A program made the translations under genes and the position numbers. From Rhodobacterales bacterium (GTDB lineage: Bacteria; Pseudomonadota; Alphaproteobacteria; Rhodobacterales; Rhodobacteraceae), in NCBI GenBank assembly GCA_025362795.1, contig JANYFE010000012.1, positions 30,545 through 94,544 on the forward strand: 64,000 nt of DNA, given 5' to 3'. Positions 8,119 to 18,502 of the stretch are shown here, in pieces (position 1 is the first letter of the stretch; each line of letters opens with the position of its first letter). The notes under the pieces were generated by a model, which ran no database searches, was not told the origin of the DNA, and saw nothing but the letters and a program-made list of their open reading frames with translations.

Positions 8119-11062
8119 CGCCGGCAGCCCGCATGTCTTTTTCTTGCCTCCCGGCGTGGATTTCGCCACGGAACTGGTGCGCGGGCTGCAAGAACGGATG
8201 GCAACGGGCCAACCGGACGCAATGGCGCGGCTGCGGCTGTATCTCAACAGCCAACGGATGCGGCGGCGCGTTGTACAGGCCTTCACTGCCTCGGGCGCAC
8301 ATTTCCTGCCGCAAATTCGGGTCGTGACAGAGATTGACACAGACCCGATGCCGGCGGATTTCCCAAAAAAGACCTCGCCCCTGCGGCGGCGGCTTGATCT
8401 GGCGCGGCTGATTGGCCGACTGTTGGACGCCCAGCCTGATCTCGCGCCGCGCTCTGCCCTGTTCGACCTGGCCGACAGCCTTGCCAGCTTGTTGGGCGAG
8501 ATGCAGGAAGAAGGGGTTTCTGCCGAAACAATCGGGCTTTTGGATGTTTCAACCCATTCGGCGCATTGGGCGCGGGCGCAGGAATTTCTAAAAATCGTGG
8601 CCCCGCTGATGGCGGACCCTGGCGACGCGCAAGCGCGGCAACGGGCGGCGGCCCTGCGGCTGGCCGCACAATGGCACGCAGGGCCGCCGGCTGACCCGAT
8701 CATTATCGCCGGCTCAACCGGATCACGCGGGGCGACCGCAATCTTGATGCAGGCGGCGGCGCGAATGAAAAATGGGGCCGTTGTCCTGCCGGGGTTTGAC
8801 ACCGATTTGCCGGATCCGGTCTGGCGGGCGATGGATGACGCGCTGACTGCCGAGGATCATCCGCAATTCCGCTTTCGCAAACTGATGGATGCGCTGAGCC
8901 TTTCTGCCGCCGACCTGATGCCATGGCGCAGCACGCAGCCTGCCAAACCCAGTCGCAACCAGCTGATTTCGCTATCCTTACGCCCCGCACCGGTAACGGA
9001 TCAGTGGCTGGTAGAGGGCGCAGCATTGCCCGATCTTCGGCATACGACCCAGGACATGACCTTGATCGAGGCCGCCAGCCCGCGCGAAGAAGCGCTGGCG
9101 ATCGCGCTGATCCTGCGACACGCGGTCGAGAGCGGCACCCGCGCCGCGCTGATCACGCCGGACCGTGGCCTGACCCGCCGGGTGGCGGCAGTGCTGGATT
9201 TGTGGCGGATTACGCCAGACGATTCCGCTGGTCGTCCTTTGGCATTGTCTGCGCCCGGTCGCCTTTTGCGCCATATCGCGCTTGGCTTTGGGCGGACGAT
9301 GACCGCGGACGGCTTGCTGACGCTGTTAAAGCATCCATTGGTCGGTTCAGGTGCGGCGCGGGGTGTGCACCTGCGCTTGACCCGCGAACTGGAACTGGAC
9401 TTGCGCCGCAAAGGTCCGGCGTTTCCAACCGGTGCTGCGGTGCTGGATTGGTCAGCCAAGCGAAAAGATACCGGCGTCGGTCCTTGGGCGGCCAGTCTGG
9501 CGCAGGCGCTTGACCTGTTTTTGGTTCCCGAAATCGACAGTCTGGAAAACCACATCCTGCGCCATGTCACAGTCGCCGAGCTGCTGGCACGCGGCACCGA
9601 TCCGGCGGGCACCGGCAAGCTGTGGCTGGGCGTCGAAGGCGCGGCTGCACTGGAATTGATGCAGGCCCTGCAGATCGAAGCCCCGCATGGCGACGCGATT
9701 ACGCCCGCCGGCTATTGCGACCTTTTTGAGATGCAAATTCAACCGGGCGAAGTGCGCGAAGCGTTCTCCGGCCATCCGCTGGTTGCCTTTCACGGCCACC
9801 GTGAGGCCCGTGAAATTCGGGCTGATCTGGTCATTCTGGGCGGTTTGACCGATGGCATCTGGCCCGCTGCCGCAGATCCCGACCCCTGGCTCAATCGTCA
9901 GATGCGCAAAGATGCGGGACTTTTGCTGCCTGAACGGCAGATCGGCCTTGCGGCGCATGACTATCAACAGGCCGTGGCGGCTAAAACCGTAGTCCTGTCA
10001 AGATCGGTGCGGGACGCAGAGGCGGAAACCGTGCCGTCGCGCTGGTTGAACCGGCTGTGCAACCTGATGGCGGGGCTGCCCGACAACGCCGGGCCGCTTG
10101 CGCTTGCTTCGATGCGAGAGCGGGGCCAGGTTTGGCTGCACCGGGCAGCGGCGCTGGAGCGCCCGACGGCGATGCAACTTGCCGACCCAGGGTTGCGCAC
10201 CGCGCTGCGTCCGGCACCCAGGCCACCGGTGAAGGACAGGCCGAAAAAGCTGTCGCTGACCCGGATTGCAACCCTTATCCGCGATCCTTATGCCATTTAT
10301 GCGCGGTACATGCTCAACCTTCAGCCGCTCGACCCGTTGCGGCCCAAGCCGGATCAGCGCGACCGGGGCAATGCGTTGCACGAAATTCTGGAAATGTTCG
10401 TCAAGAACCGCCCAGCTGCCGAAGGCTTGGGGGCCGCACGCATCCGACTGATGGGGATTGCATCGCGGATTCTGGCGGATCACACGCCGTTCCCATCAGC
10501 GCGCCTCTTGTGGCTGGCGCGGCTGGAACGGGCTGCCGACCACTTTCTGCGACAGGACAGCAAACATGGTGGCGTGGCACTAATGATTGAAGAAACCGGC
10601 TCTATCCGGCTGACAGAGACTGATTTTATGCTATTCGGCACGCCCGACCGGATAGACGAGCTGGCAGATGGGCGGCTGCATCTGATCGACTACAAATCCG
10701 GCGCACCGCCGACCAAACAGCAGCAAAAGATGTTCGACAAGCAGTTGTTGCTGGCGGCCGCGATGGCCGAAAAGGGCGGATTTGCCAGTTTGGGGCCGCG
10801 AGACGTGGCACGGATCAGCTATATCGGGCTGGGAACCGCGGAGAAGGTCGAAGAAACCGAGATGGACTCTGCCGACCTTGACGCGCTCTGGCAGCGTTTT
10901 GTGACGTTGATTCAGCGTTACGCGCAGCCGGGCACCGGTTACGCAGCCCGCCGCGCGATTTTTGAATCCCGGTTTTCTCTGGATTATGACCACCTGTCGC
11001 GTTTTGGCGAATGGCAAATGTCAGACCGCGCCGTGGGCTTCGATGTCGGGACGCCGCAATGA
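8111..11062 (+). CDS. addB: AddB subunit of the AddAB helicase-nuclease
   Basis: The protein has 983 residues from the ATG at 8111, which lies inside the end of murU; an earlier in-frame ATG would add 19 residues read through the murU frame. The N-terminal part is a degenerate helicase-like fold typical of alphaproteobacterial AddB. The C-terminal nuclease has LSLTRIATLIRDPYAIYARYML and the active-site motif LIDYKSG with Asp860 and Lys862. With AddA it resects double-strand breaks for RecA loading. The stop overlaps the addA start (ATGA), so the subunits are translationally coupled. Confidence 0.95.
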   Translation: MFDAGSPHVFFLPPGVDFATELVRGLQERMATGQPDAMARLRLYLNSQRMRRRVVQAFTASGAHFLPQIRVVTEIDTDPMPADFPKKTSPLRRRLDLARLIGRLLDAQPDLAPRSALFDLADSLASLLGEMQEEGVSAETIGLLDVSTHSAHWARAQEFLKIVAPLMADPGDAQARQRAAALRLAAQWHAGPPADPIIIAGSTGSRGATAILMQAAARMKNGAVVLPGFDTDLPDPVWRAMDDALTAEDHPQFRFRKLMDALSLSAADLMPWRSTQPAKPSRNQLISLSLRPAPVTDQWLVEGAALPDLRHTTQDMTLIEAASPREEALAIALILRHAVESGTRAALITPDRGLTRRVAAVLDLWRITPDDSAGRPLALSAPGRLLRHIALGFGRTMTADGLLTLLKHPLVGSGAARGVHLRLTRELELDLRRKGPAFPTGAAVLDWSAKRKDTGVGPWAASLAQALDLFLVPEIDSLENHILRHVTVAELLARGTDPAGTGKLWLGVEGAAALELMQALQIEAPHGDAITPAGYCDLFEMQIQPGEVREAFSGHPLVAFHGHREAREIRADLVILGGLTDGIWPAAADPDPWLNRQMRKDAGLLLPERQIGLAAHDYQQAVAAKTVVLSRSVRDAEAETVPSRWLNRLCNLMAGLPDNAGPLALASMRERGQVWLHRAAALERPTAMQLADPGLRTALRPAPRPPVKDRPKKLSLTRIATLIRDPYAIYARYMLNLQPLDPLRPKPDQRDRGNALHEILEMFVKNRPAAEGLGAARIRLMGIASRILADHTPFPSARLLWLARLERAADHFLRQDSKHGGVALMIEETGSIRLTETDFMLFGTPDRIDELADGRLHLIDYKSGAPPTKQQQKMFDKQLLLAAAMAEKGGFASLGPRDVARISYIGLGTAEKVEETEMDSADLDALWQRFVTLIQRYAQPGTGYAARRAIFESRFSLDYDHLSRFGEWQMSDRAVGFDVGTPQ

Positions 11063-14000
11063 GCCGGGACGAGGCTAGCGAACGGCAGGTTCTGGCCGCG
11101 AACCCGGAGGCCTCGACCTGGCTCTCCGCCAATGCCGGGTCGGGAAAGACGCGCGTGTTAACCGACCGCGTGGCGCGTTTGCTGCTGCATGACGTGGCGC
11201 CGCAACACATCCTGTGCCTGACTTACACCAAATCCGCCGCAAGCGAGATGCAGAACCGCCTGTTCAAGACGCTTGGGGTCTGGGCGATGAAACCGGACGC
11301 AGAGCTTGCGACCGAACTTGCCGCATTGGGCGAAGTGGCGCGGCTGGATGCCGCCCATATTGCCCGCGCCCGCCGGCTTTTTGCCCGCGCCATCGAGACA
11401 CCGGGCGGCTTGCGAATTCAGACCATTCATTCATTTTGCGCGACCCTGTTGCGGCGCTTTCCCTTGGAAGCCGGGGTTTCGCCGCAGTTCAGCGAACTGG
11501 ACGACCGTGCGGCACGCCTGCTGCGCGAGGACATTGTGGAAGAGATGGCCGCGACGCTGGCGCCTGCGGTGATGGCAGAAATTGCGCTCGCCTACACCGG
11601 CGAGGATTTCACCAAGCTGATGGAACAGGTGGCGGCACGGCGCGGCAGTTTTGCGACCGGGCTGGATGTGGCGCGGGTGTTTGATCTGGCGGATGGTGAA
11701 AGCGAAGCGCGGCTTTTGGGCGACGTGTTTTTGGGGGATGAGGCGGAGTGGATGGCAGATGTGCTGGCGGTGCTGGCACAAGGTTCGACCAATGACGCAA
11801 AGGCGTTTCGCTTGTTGACCGGGCTGAACCTGACCATCCCCACCCTTGCGACACTCGAGGGGTTGGAGGCGGTTTTGTTGACGGGCCCTGCCGCCAAAGT
11901 TCCATTTTCGGCCAAGTTAGGCTCTTTTCCAACCAAGGCCAGCCAGGTACGCCTTTCCAACACGATGCGCTATCTTGAAGATCTGATGCGTCGGGTCGAG
12001 GCGGTGCGCGGGCGGCGTCTGGCTTGGCTTGCCACGCGCAAAACGCAGGCTCTGCACCGGTTCGCCGCGGCCTTCCTGCCAATCTATGCAGCCCGCAAGA
12101 CGGCGCGCGGCTGGCTTGATTTTGACGACCTGATTAGCTGCGCCAAGACCCTGCTGTCTGATCCGTCGGTCGCGGCTTGGGTCTTGTTCCGGCTGGACGG
12201 CGGGATCGATCACGTTCTGGTGGACGAGGCGCAAGACACCAGCCCGGACCAGTGGCGGGTTATCGAACATCTGACCGCGGAATTCAGTGCGGGCGAAGGC
12301 ACGCGCACCGGCGGGCGGACGCTGTTCGTGGTCGGCGACAAAAAGCAGTCGATCTATTCGTTCCAAGGCGCCGATGTCGCCGCATTTGATGGCAAGCATC
12401 AAGAGTTTCGCCAACGGTTCCAGCAGGCGAAACAGCCGTTTCAGAGCCTGAAACTGGAATACTCGTTTCGGTCGGCCCCGGCGATCCTGACGCTGGTCGA
12501 CGCGACGTTTGGCGATCGGTTTCCGCAGGCGTTGGGGCCGGATGTTGCGCATCTTGCCTTTCGCAACAGGTTGCCGGGGCGGGTCGATCTGTGGCCTCTG
12601 ATCGAACCAGAAACTGACCCCGCCGATGAGAATTTCGAAGACCCGGTTGATCTGATCAGCACGACCCATCATGCGGCACGGTTGGCTGCGAAAGTCGCAA
12701 CGCAGATCAAGGCTACGCTGGACGCCGGGTTGCAAATTGTCACCCAGGACGGACCGCGCCCGGCCCATGCGGGTGATTTCCTGATTCTGGTTCAGCGGCG
12801 TTCGGCCCTGTTTGCCGAGATCATCCGCGCCTGCAAGCAGATCGGCCTGCCAATCGCCGGTGCGGACCGGCTTAAACTGGGGGCAGAACTGGCCGTCAAG
12901 GATCTGGCGGCGCTGCTGGCGTTTCTGGCAACGCCAGAGGATGACTTGTCGCTGGCGGCCCTGCTGCGGTCGCCCTTGTGTGGCTGGTCCGAGGCCGAAC
13001 TTTACGGATTGGCGCATGGTCGGCCGGGTTATCTGTGGGAGGCGTTGCGCGAACAGGCTGACCGCTACCCGGACACCAGCGCTTATCTGACCGACCTGCG
13101 GGACCAGACCGACTATCTGCGGCCCTACGATCTGATTGAACGCGCCCTGACCCGGCACGATGGTCGCCGCCGCCTGATCGCCCGGCTGGGGACAGAGGCG
13201 GCGGATGGGATCGACGAATTGCTCAATCAGGCCTTGGCCTATGAACGCGGCGAAGTGCCCAGTCTGACCGGGTTTCTGGTCTGGCTGGAAACCGACGAGA
13301 TCGAGGTCAAGCGGCAAGCCGATTCTGCCGGGCAGCGGATCAGGGTGATGACGGTGCATGGCGCCAAGGGGCTGGAATCGGAAATCGTGATCCTGCCCGA
13401 CACGGCAGACCGCAACCCGCAGGATCGGGACGAAATCTATTTGACCGAGGATGGCAGCCCCCTGTGGAAAACCGGTAAAGAAGACAGCCCGCCGTTGGTC
13501 GCCGCGTTGCGCCAACGCAAGGCCGAGCGCGAGGCGGCCGAAAATCTGCGGTTGCTGTATGTCGCGCTGACCCGGGCGCGGACCTGGCTGATCGTGGCGG
13601 GGGCCGGCACGGTGGCCAAACCGAACTGCTGGTACAATCTGGTCGCCGCCGGGATGGCTGCACTGGGGGCAAACGCAGTCGGTGATACGCTTCGGCACGA
13701 GACGGGCGATTGGCCGGGGCCTGCAGGTCCGCCGGCGGCTCTGGAAACGGCAAAACAGCCCGCAGAACCCTGGATGCTGGACATTGCCGCGCCGCCTTTG
13801 CGCCAGGCAGAGCCGCTGTCGCCATCGGTTCTGGGTGGGGCAAAGGTTCTGCCCGGCGAGGTGGAGGAAGGTGACGAGGACGCCGCCAAGTCGCGCGGCT
13901 CGGCACTGCATCTGTTGTTGGAACACCTGCCACAGCAGGATCAGGCGTCCTGGCCCGATCTTGCGGCACGGCTGGTGCCCGAAAACCTGCGGGAAACCCT

Positions 14001-14385
14001 GCTGGCAGAGGCAAGGGCGGTTCTGACTGCACCGGCGCTTGCGTCCCTGTTCGGGTCAGGTTCGCTTGCCGAGGTTCCCGTCACGGCGGATTATGACGGG
14101 TTGCGGCTTTTCGGGGTGATCGACCGGCTGGTAATAGCACCGGATCGCGTGCTGGCGGTGGATTACAAATCCAACCACAGGGTTCCTGCAAGCGCCGCTG
14201 CCGTGCCCGAAGGCTTGCTCCGGCAAATGGGTGCCTATGCCCATATGCTCGCGCAGATCTATCCCGACCGGGCCATCGAGGTCGCCATTCTGTGGACGCG
14301 CACCGCACAGCTTATGCCACTGGATGCCGATATCGTGAGGACGGCCCTGCAACGCGCCGCAAGGGATAGTGGCAGCGCCCCTTGA
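11059..14385 (+). CDS. addA: AddA subunit of the AddAB helicase-nuclease
   Basis: The protein has 1108 residues from the ATG that overlaps the addB stop. It is a UvrD-type SF1 helicase with Walker A NAGSGKT (25-31), Walker B VDEAQDT (from residue 388), VGDKKQSIYSFQGAD, and the late motif RIRVMTVHGAKGLE. The C-terminal PD-(D/E)XK nuclease has LAVDYKSN with Asp1035 and Lys1037. It is the motor and one of the two nucleases in double-strand-break processing. All catalytic motifs are intact. Confidence 0.97.
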   Translation: MSRDEASERQVLAANPEASTWLSANAGSGKTRVLTDRVARLLLHDVAPQHILCLTYTKSAASEMQNRLFKTLGVWAMKPDAELATELAALGEVARLDAAHIARARRLFARAIETPGGLRIQTIHSFCATLLRRFPLEAGVSPQFSELDDRAARLLREDIVEEMAATLAPAVMAEIALAYTGEDFTKLMEQVAARRGSFATGLDVARVFDLADGESEARLLGDVFLGDEAEWMADVLAVLAQGSTNDAKAFRLLTGLNLTIPTLATLEGLEAVLLTGPAAKVPFSAKLGSFPTKASQVRLSNTMRYLEDLMRRVEAVRGRRLAWLATRKTQALHRFAAAFLPIYAARKTARGWLDFDDLISCAKTLLSDPSVAAWVLFRLDGGIDHVLVDEAQDTSPDQWRVIEHLTAEFSAGEGTRTGGRTLFVVGDKKQSIYSFQGADVAAFDGKHQEFRQRFQQAKQPFQSLKLEYSFRSAPAILTLVDATFGDRFPQALGPDVAHLAFRNRLPGRVDLWPLIEPETDPADENFEDPVDLISTTHHAARLAAKVATQIKATLDAGLQIVTQDGPRPAHAGDFLILVQRRSALFAEIIRACKQIGLPIAGADRLKLGAELAVKDLAALLAFLATPEDDLSLAALLRSPLCGWSEAELYGLAHGRPGYLWEALREQADRYPDTSAYLTDLRDQTDYLRPYDLIERALTRHDGRRRLIARLGTEAADGIDELLNQALAYERGEVPSLTGFLVWLETDEIEVKRQADSAGQRIRVMTVHGAKGLESEIVILPDTADRNPQDRDEIYLTEDGSPLWKTGKEDSPPLVAALRQRKAEREAAENLRLLYVALTRARTWLIVAGAGTVAKPNCWYNLVAAGMAALGANAVGDTLRHETGDWPGPAGPPAALETAKQPAEPWMLDIAAPPLRQAEPLSPSVLGGAKVLPGEVEEGDEDAAKSRGSALHLLLEHLPQQDQASWPDLAARLVPENLRETLLAEARAVLTAPALASLFGSGSLAEVPVTADYDGLRLFGVIDRLVIAPDRVLAVDYKSNHRVPASAAAVPEGLLRQMGAYAHMLAQIYPDRAIEVAILWTRTAQLMPLDADIVRTALQRAARDSGSAP

Positions 14386-14441
14386 CGCGGACCCGGCCCG
14401 ACCATAGCTTTACCACCTAACTTGTCCTCAGGAGAACCATA

Positions 14442-14768
14442 ATGGGCGCTGCCACCATTGCCGTGACCGATGCCACTTTTGACGCGGAAGTCCGCAAATC
14501 GGACGTGCCGGTTGTCGTCGATTTCTGGGCGGAATGGTGCGGCCCGTGCCGTCAGATCGGCCCGGCCTTGGAGGAAATTGCTGCCGAAATGGGTGGCCGG
14601 GTCAAGATCGTCAAAGTGAACGTTGACGAAAACCCCGACAGCCCGGCGATGTTGGGCGTGCGCGGCATTCCTTCGCTGTTCCTGTTCAAGAATGGTCAGG
14701 TCGTGGCAAACAAAGTCGGCGCTGCACCCAAGGCCGCGCTGGCCAGCTGGATCAATGCCTCGATCTGA
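14442..14768 (+). CDS. trxA: Thioredoxin
   Basis: The protein has 108 residues, full length for thioredoxin 1, with the redox active site WCGPC in [17 protein letters not shown] and the conserved cis-proline loop RGIPSLFLF. It is cytoplasmic (no signal peptide) and reduces ribonucleotide reductase, MsrA and other disulfides. A good AGGAGAA site precedes the ATG. It lies 56 bases after addA, and a strong terminator follows it. Both the gap and the terminator fit a separate transcript. Confidence 0.97.
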   Translation: MGAATIAVTDATFDAEVRKSDVPVVVDFWAEWCGPCRQIGPALEEIAAEMGGRVKIVKVNVDENPDSPAMLGVRGIPSLFLFKNGQVVANKVGAAPKAALASWINASI

Positions 14769-14789
14769 GCCGATTTGATTTTTGCGCAC

Positions 14790-14815
14790 AGGGGCACCCA
14801 TCCGGTGCCCCTTTT
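14790..14815 (+). terminator. Intrinsic terminator after trxA
   Basis: AGGGGCACC-CATCC-GGTGCCCCT is a perfect 9-bp stem with a 5-base loop, ending in TTTT. It lies 22 bases past the trxA stop. Confidence 0.85.
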
Positions 14816-14879
14816 GGTTTGGCCGGGTTGTGCGGCTCTGGGCGGAGAACCATATTAGGGCAAATACCGGAGGCGGACG

Positions 14880-15437
14880 ATGGCGGAAGACAAATTTCCC
14901 GGCTGGCATGGCACCACGATTCTGGCGGTCCGGCGCGGCGGGGCGGTGGTGGTGGCCGGGGATGGTCAGGTCAGCATTGGCCAGACCGTGATCAAGGGCA
15001 CCGCCCGCAAAGTGCGGCGGCTGTCGCCGGGTGGCCATGATGTGGTGGCCGGGTTTGCCGGGTCGACCGCCGACGCGTTCACCCTGCTGGAACGGCTGGA
15101 GAAAAAGCTGGAGGCGGCTCCGGGGCAACTGGCCCGCGCCTGCGTCGATCTGGCGAAGGATTGGCGGATGGACAAGTATCTGCGCAACCTCGAGGCGATG
15201 CTGATCGTCACGGATGGCGATGGCTTGTTCGTCATCACCGGCGCAGGCGATGTGCTGGAACCGGAACACGACGTGGCTGCGATCGGCTCTGGTGGCAACT
15301 ATGCGCTGGCCGCCGCGCGCGGGCTGATGACAACCGATCTGGCGGCAGAGGATATCGCCCGGCGGGCCATGGCGATTGCGGCCGATATCTGCGTTTACAC
15401 CAACGGCAACCTGACGGTGGAGACCATCCGTAAATGA
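14880..15437 (+). CDS. hslV: HslV (ClpQ) peptidase subunit
   Basis: The protein has 185 residues. The N-terminal segment [14 protein letters not shown] is the HslV processing site, with the catalytic threonine following HG, and the proteasome-beta-like fold continues with [14 protein letters not shown] and [16 protein letters not shown]. It forms a double hexamer that degrades proteins unfolded by HslU. hslU does not follow directly: a minus-strand gene (15497-15808) separates the pair. GGAGG lies upstream of the ATG. Confidence 0.97.
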   Translation: MAEDKFPGWHGTTILAVRRGGAVVVAGDGQVSIGQTVIKGTARKVRRLSPGGHDVVAGFAGSTADAFTLLERLEKKLEAAPGQLARACVDLAKDWRMDKYLRNLEAMLIVTDGDGLFVITGAGDVLEPEHDVAAIGSGGNYALAAARGLMTTDLAAEDIARRAMAIAADICVYTNGNLTVETIRK

Positions 15438-15455
15438 CCACCACCACGGGCAAAT

Positions 15456-15483
15456 CGGGCGTCAGACCCAAAGGCGACGCCCG
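15456..15483. terminator. Hairpin between hslV and the convergent oxidase remnant
   Basis: CGGGCGTC and GACGCCCG form a perfect 8-bp stem around a 12-base loop, in the 59 bases between two convergent stop codons. There is no T-tract on either strand, so termination is only suggested by position. Confidence 0.4.
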
Positions 15484-15496
15484 TTCGCGCTTTGGT

Positions 15497-15808
15497 TCAG
15501 CGCAGCTGCACTTCGGCCACGTTGTCGCGGTGCGACGTTTTGGGATCAGTGCCGACCAGCAGCTTTACGGCAGACAGCAGGTCCGACGGATCGTACCAGA
15601 TCTCTGCCTCTGCCGCATCGCAGCGCAGCAGCGCGAGTTTCGGGTCGCTCTCGCCGCCCGCAAACCAGATCGGCCCTTCGTCGCCATCCAGAACCGCCGC
15701 CATCGCGCGGGTGTGGGCGCCGTCAACGCCCGTCAGTCCCAGCATCATGGTGCGGTCAGATTTGACGGCGGCCCAGAGTTTATCCTTCATCTCAGCAGGG
15801 GTCGGCAT
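15497..15808 (-). pseudogene. Pyridoxamine-5'-phosphate-oxidase-like (general stress FMN) protein with internal deletion
   Basis: The start MPTPAEMKDKLWAAVKSDRT and the end DPKLALLRCDAAEAEIWY...VGTDPKTSHRDNVAEVQL match the small FMN-binding PNPOx-like stress-protein family. The middle is missing: GPIWF runs straight into AGGESDPKLALL, where relatives of about 150-160 residues carry some 45-50 residues of the split-barrel core. The protein is only 103 residues and the frame is intact. The ATG at 15808 has GGGGAG upstream. I judge it a decayed or sub-functional copy, although a shortened protein could still be made. It splits the hslV-hslU pair on the opposite strand. The deletion is inferred from memory of the family, not from an alignment. 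Confidence 0.6.
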
Positions 15809-15897
15809 GGTCGCTCCCCAGGTTGGGGTCTGGTCATACAACCAGCGAGCGGCGATTGGGCTCCCCCTGATGGCCATCAATTTAGTGCGAGACCCTT

Positions 15898-17193
15898 ATG
15901 ACCGACCTGACCCCCCGCGAGATCGTCTCTGAACTTGACCGCTATATCATCGGCCAGACCGCTGCCAAGCGGGCAGTCGCGGTGGCTTTGCGCAACCGCT
16001 GGCGCCGCAAACGCCTGCCTGATGATCTGCGGGACGAGGTTTATCCCAAGAATATCCTGATGATCGGGCCGACCGGGGTGGGCAAGACAGAGATTGCCCG
16101 CCGTCTGGCCAGGCTGGCGAAAGCGCCGTTTCTGAAGGTCGAGGCGACCAAATTTACCGAGGTTGGCTATGTCGGCCGCGATGTGGACAGCATCATCCGC
16201 GATCTGGTCGATGCCGCGCTGATCGAAACCCGCGCCCGCATGCGGGAGGACGTCTCGGCCAAGGCAAAGAAGGCGGCGGAAGAACGGGTGATTGACGCGC
16301 TGGCGGGCAAAGATGCGCGGGAACAGACCCGCGAAATGTTCCGTGGCAAGCTGAAGCGCGGCGAACTGGATGAGACGCTGATCGAGCTGGACATTGCCGA
16401 CGCGGCCCCGGCCATGCCGATGATGGGCGGACAGGGCATGGAACTGCAGATGCAGGGCTTGCAGGATTTGTTCAAATCCTTCGGCCAGCGGACAACGCGC
16501 AAGAAGGTCACGGTGGCGGAAAGCTATGACCTGCTGATCGGGCAAGAGGCCGACAAGCTTTTGGATGACGAGGCGGTCAAGACCGCCGCGCTGGACGCGG
16601 TGCAACAGAATGGCATCGTCTTTCTCGATGAAATCGACAAGATTTGTGCCCGCTCCGATGCGCGCGGCGCCGATGTCAGCCGCGAAGGGGTGCAGCGCGA
16701 TCTGCTGCCGCTGATTGAAGGGACGACGGTTTCGACCAAATACGGCCCGGTCAAGACCGATCATATCCTGTTCATCGCCTCAGGCGCATTTCACATCGCG
16801 AAACCGTCGGACTTGCTGCCAGAGCTGCAGGGCCGCCTGCCGATCCGGGTAGAGTTGCAGCCCCTGACCGAGCGGGATTTCGTGCGGATATTGACCGAGA
16901 CCGACAACGCGCTGACGCTGCAATATACCGGCCTGCTGGCGACCGAGGCCGTCACGGTCAGCTTTACGCCAGACGGGATTGCGGCGCTGGCCCGCATTGC
17001 GGCAGAGGTCAATCAATCGGTGGAAAACATCGGGGCAAGGCGGCTTTACACGGTGATGGAGCGGGTGTTTGAAGAGCTGTCCTTTTCGGCCCCGGACCGC
17101 GCGGGCGAGGCCGTCATCGTCGATGCGGGGTTTGTCGAGGCCAATCTGGGGGCCCTGTCCCGCTCTGCCGACCTGTCGCGCTATGTGCTGTGA
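15898..17193 (+). CDS. hslU: HslU (ClpY) unfoldase ATPase subunit
   Basis: The protein has 431 residues. It starts with the HslU-typical [17 protein letters not shown] and has Walker A GPTGVGKT at 57-64, pore segment GYVGRD, the inserted I-domain (about residues 110-220), Walker [10 protein letters not shown], and the sensor C-terminus [15 protein letters not shown] ending LSRYVL, the tail that docks into HslV. It partners HslV (14880-15437) despite the intervening gene. No defects seen. Confidence 0.97.
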   Translation: MTDLTPREIVSELDRYIIGQTAAKRAVAVALRNRWRRKRLPDDLRDEVYPKNILMIGPTGVGKTEIARRLARLAKAPFLKVEATKFTEVGYVGRDVDSIIRDLVDAALIETRARMREDVSAKAKKAAEERVIDALAGKDAREQTREMFRGKLKRGELDETLIELDIADAAPAMPMMGGQGMELQMQGLQDLFKSFGQRTTRKKVTVAESYDLLIGQEADKLLDDEAVKTAALDAVQQNGIVFLDEIDKICARSDARGADVSREGVQRDLLPLIEGTTVSTKYGPVKTDHILFIASGAFHIAKPSDLLPELQGRLPIRVELQPLTERDFVRILTETDNALTLQYTGLLATEAVTVSFTPDGIAALARIAAEVNQSVENIGARRLYTVMERVFEELSFSAPDRAGEAVIVDAGFVEANLGALSRSADLSRYVL

Positions 17194-17292
17194 TGCGGGG
17201 TCGCCCTGTGCGACACTCTGCCAAGAGGTCGGTGCTGCTTGTTGGTCTTTTTTCGGTGGGGATGTGTATTCCATGATCTTCGGCCCGTGCAC

Positions 17293-18396
17293 ATGAGGCG
17301 GCTTTCGGCGCTTTGCCTGATTTTCCTGATGTCCTGCACCCCGCGCGGCGCCGTGACGCTGGATGCCTCTGCGGCGGGGGTTGGCACGGTGGAAAAGATC
17401 TTCATCGGCACCACCCGCATTCAAGAGCAGGATGGGAGTTTTGGCAGCCACCGATCCGAAGAGGTGCATTTCGCCCGGTATGACGTGTCGGTGCCCCCGA
17501 ACCGCAAACTGGGAGAGATCACCTGGCCAAAGCGGGGTGGCAGGATCGATCCGACAACCCAGTTTCTGACCACCGATGAAGAGGTCTATCAATCCGGCGC
17601 GGCCTTCCGCGCCGACTTGAGGCGTCAGATGACGGCGACAGATGGCGAGGCGGTGATTTTCATCCACGGCTACAATACCAACTTTGCCGAAAGCACCTAT
17701 CGTGTGGCGCAGTTCACCCATGATCTGCAACTGCCGGGCGCGGTCATACAGTATTCCTGGCCCTCTGCCGCCGAACCGCTGGGCTATGCCTATGACCGCG
17801 ATTCTGCCTTGTTTGCGCGGGACGGGCTGGAAAGTTTGATCCACGAGGTGGCGGCTGCCGGTGCTAAGCGGATCTTGCTGGTGGCACATTCGATGGGTGC
17901 CGGCCTGACGATGGAGGCGCTGCGCTCGGCGGCAATCCGGGGCGACAAACGGACACTGGGGTTGATCGGCGGGGTGATCCTGATCTCGCCCGATATTGAT
18001 GTGGACGTGTTTCGCGAACAGGCCCGCTCGATGGGCAAGCTGCCGCAACCATTCGTGATATTCGGCTCGGACCGCGACAAGTTTCTGCGGTTGTCAGCGT
18101 TGCTGACCGGGCAGCCGGCGCGGCTGGGGTCGCTGACCGATGTGTCACGCGTCGCGGATCTGAAAGTGACTTTTCTGGACGTAAGCGAGTTCAGCAAGGG
18201 CGCCGGCCATTTCCTGGTCGGCGACTCTGCGGCGCTGATCACCCTGCTGGACCGGATTGCCGACGTTCAGGGCGCGTTTGAACGGGACCGCCGATCGCGG
18301 CTGGGCCTGTTGCCGGGCGTGGTTCTGACCGTGCAGAATGCGACGCAGATCGTGTTGTCGCCGCTGGCCAACGTGGCGAGTGATTTCACGCGGTAG
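17293..18396 (+). CDS. DUF900-type alpha/beta hydrolase, probable lipoprotein
   Basis: The protein has 367 residues from the ATG at 17293. The signal MRRLSALCLIFLMSC fits a lipoprotein lipobox (LMSC, with an unusual Met at -2), putting the enzyme at the membrane facing the periplasm. The hydrolase core has VIFIHGYNTNFAES (oxyanion region), the nucleophile elbow AHSMGAG, ISPDIDVDVF (acid) and a terminal GAGHF (histidine). The family is annotated as esterase/lipase-like with unknown substrate. It stands alone 99 bases after hslU. Confidence 0.82.
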   Translation: MRRLSALCLIFLMSCTPRGAVTLDASAAGVGTVEKIFIGTTRIQEQDGSFGSHRSEEVHFARYDVSVPPNRKLGEITWPKRGGRIDPTTQFLTTDEEVYQSGAAFRADLRRQMTATDGEAVIFIHGYNTNFAESTYRVAQFTHDLQLPGAVIQYSWPSAAEPLGYAYDRDSALFARDGLESLIHEVAAAGAKRILLVAHSMGAGLTMEALRSAAIRGDKRTLGLIGGVILISPDIDVDVFREQARSMGKLPQPFVIFGSDRDKFLRLSALLTGQPARLGSLTDVSRVADLKVTFLDVSEFSKGAGHFLVGDSAALITLLDRIADVQGAFERDRRSRLGLLPGVVLTVQNATQIVLSPLANVASDFTR

Positions 18397-18502
18397 TGGC
18401 TGCGTATCGTCGGCCTGCCCCAACACTGTGTGCGGGGTTTCGCATCCCCGCTGACCCGTGGGATAATTTGACCAATGAGTATGACCGTGTGCCGGCCGCC
18501 GC

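Noticed and set aside
11917..13926. A 669-residue open frame on the minus strand through addA
   Set aside because: It lies opposite a complete helicase with all motifs and its translation is rich in Arg, Gln and Pro without domains. Long antisense frames are common in GC-rich coding DNA.
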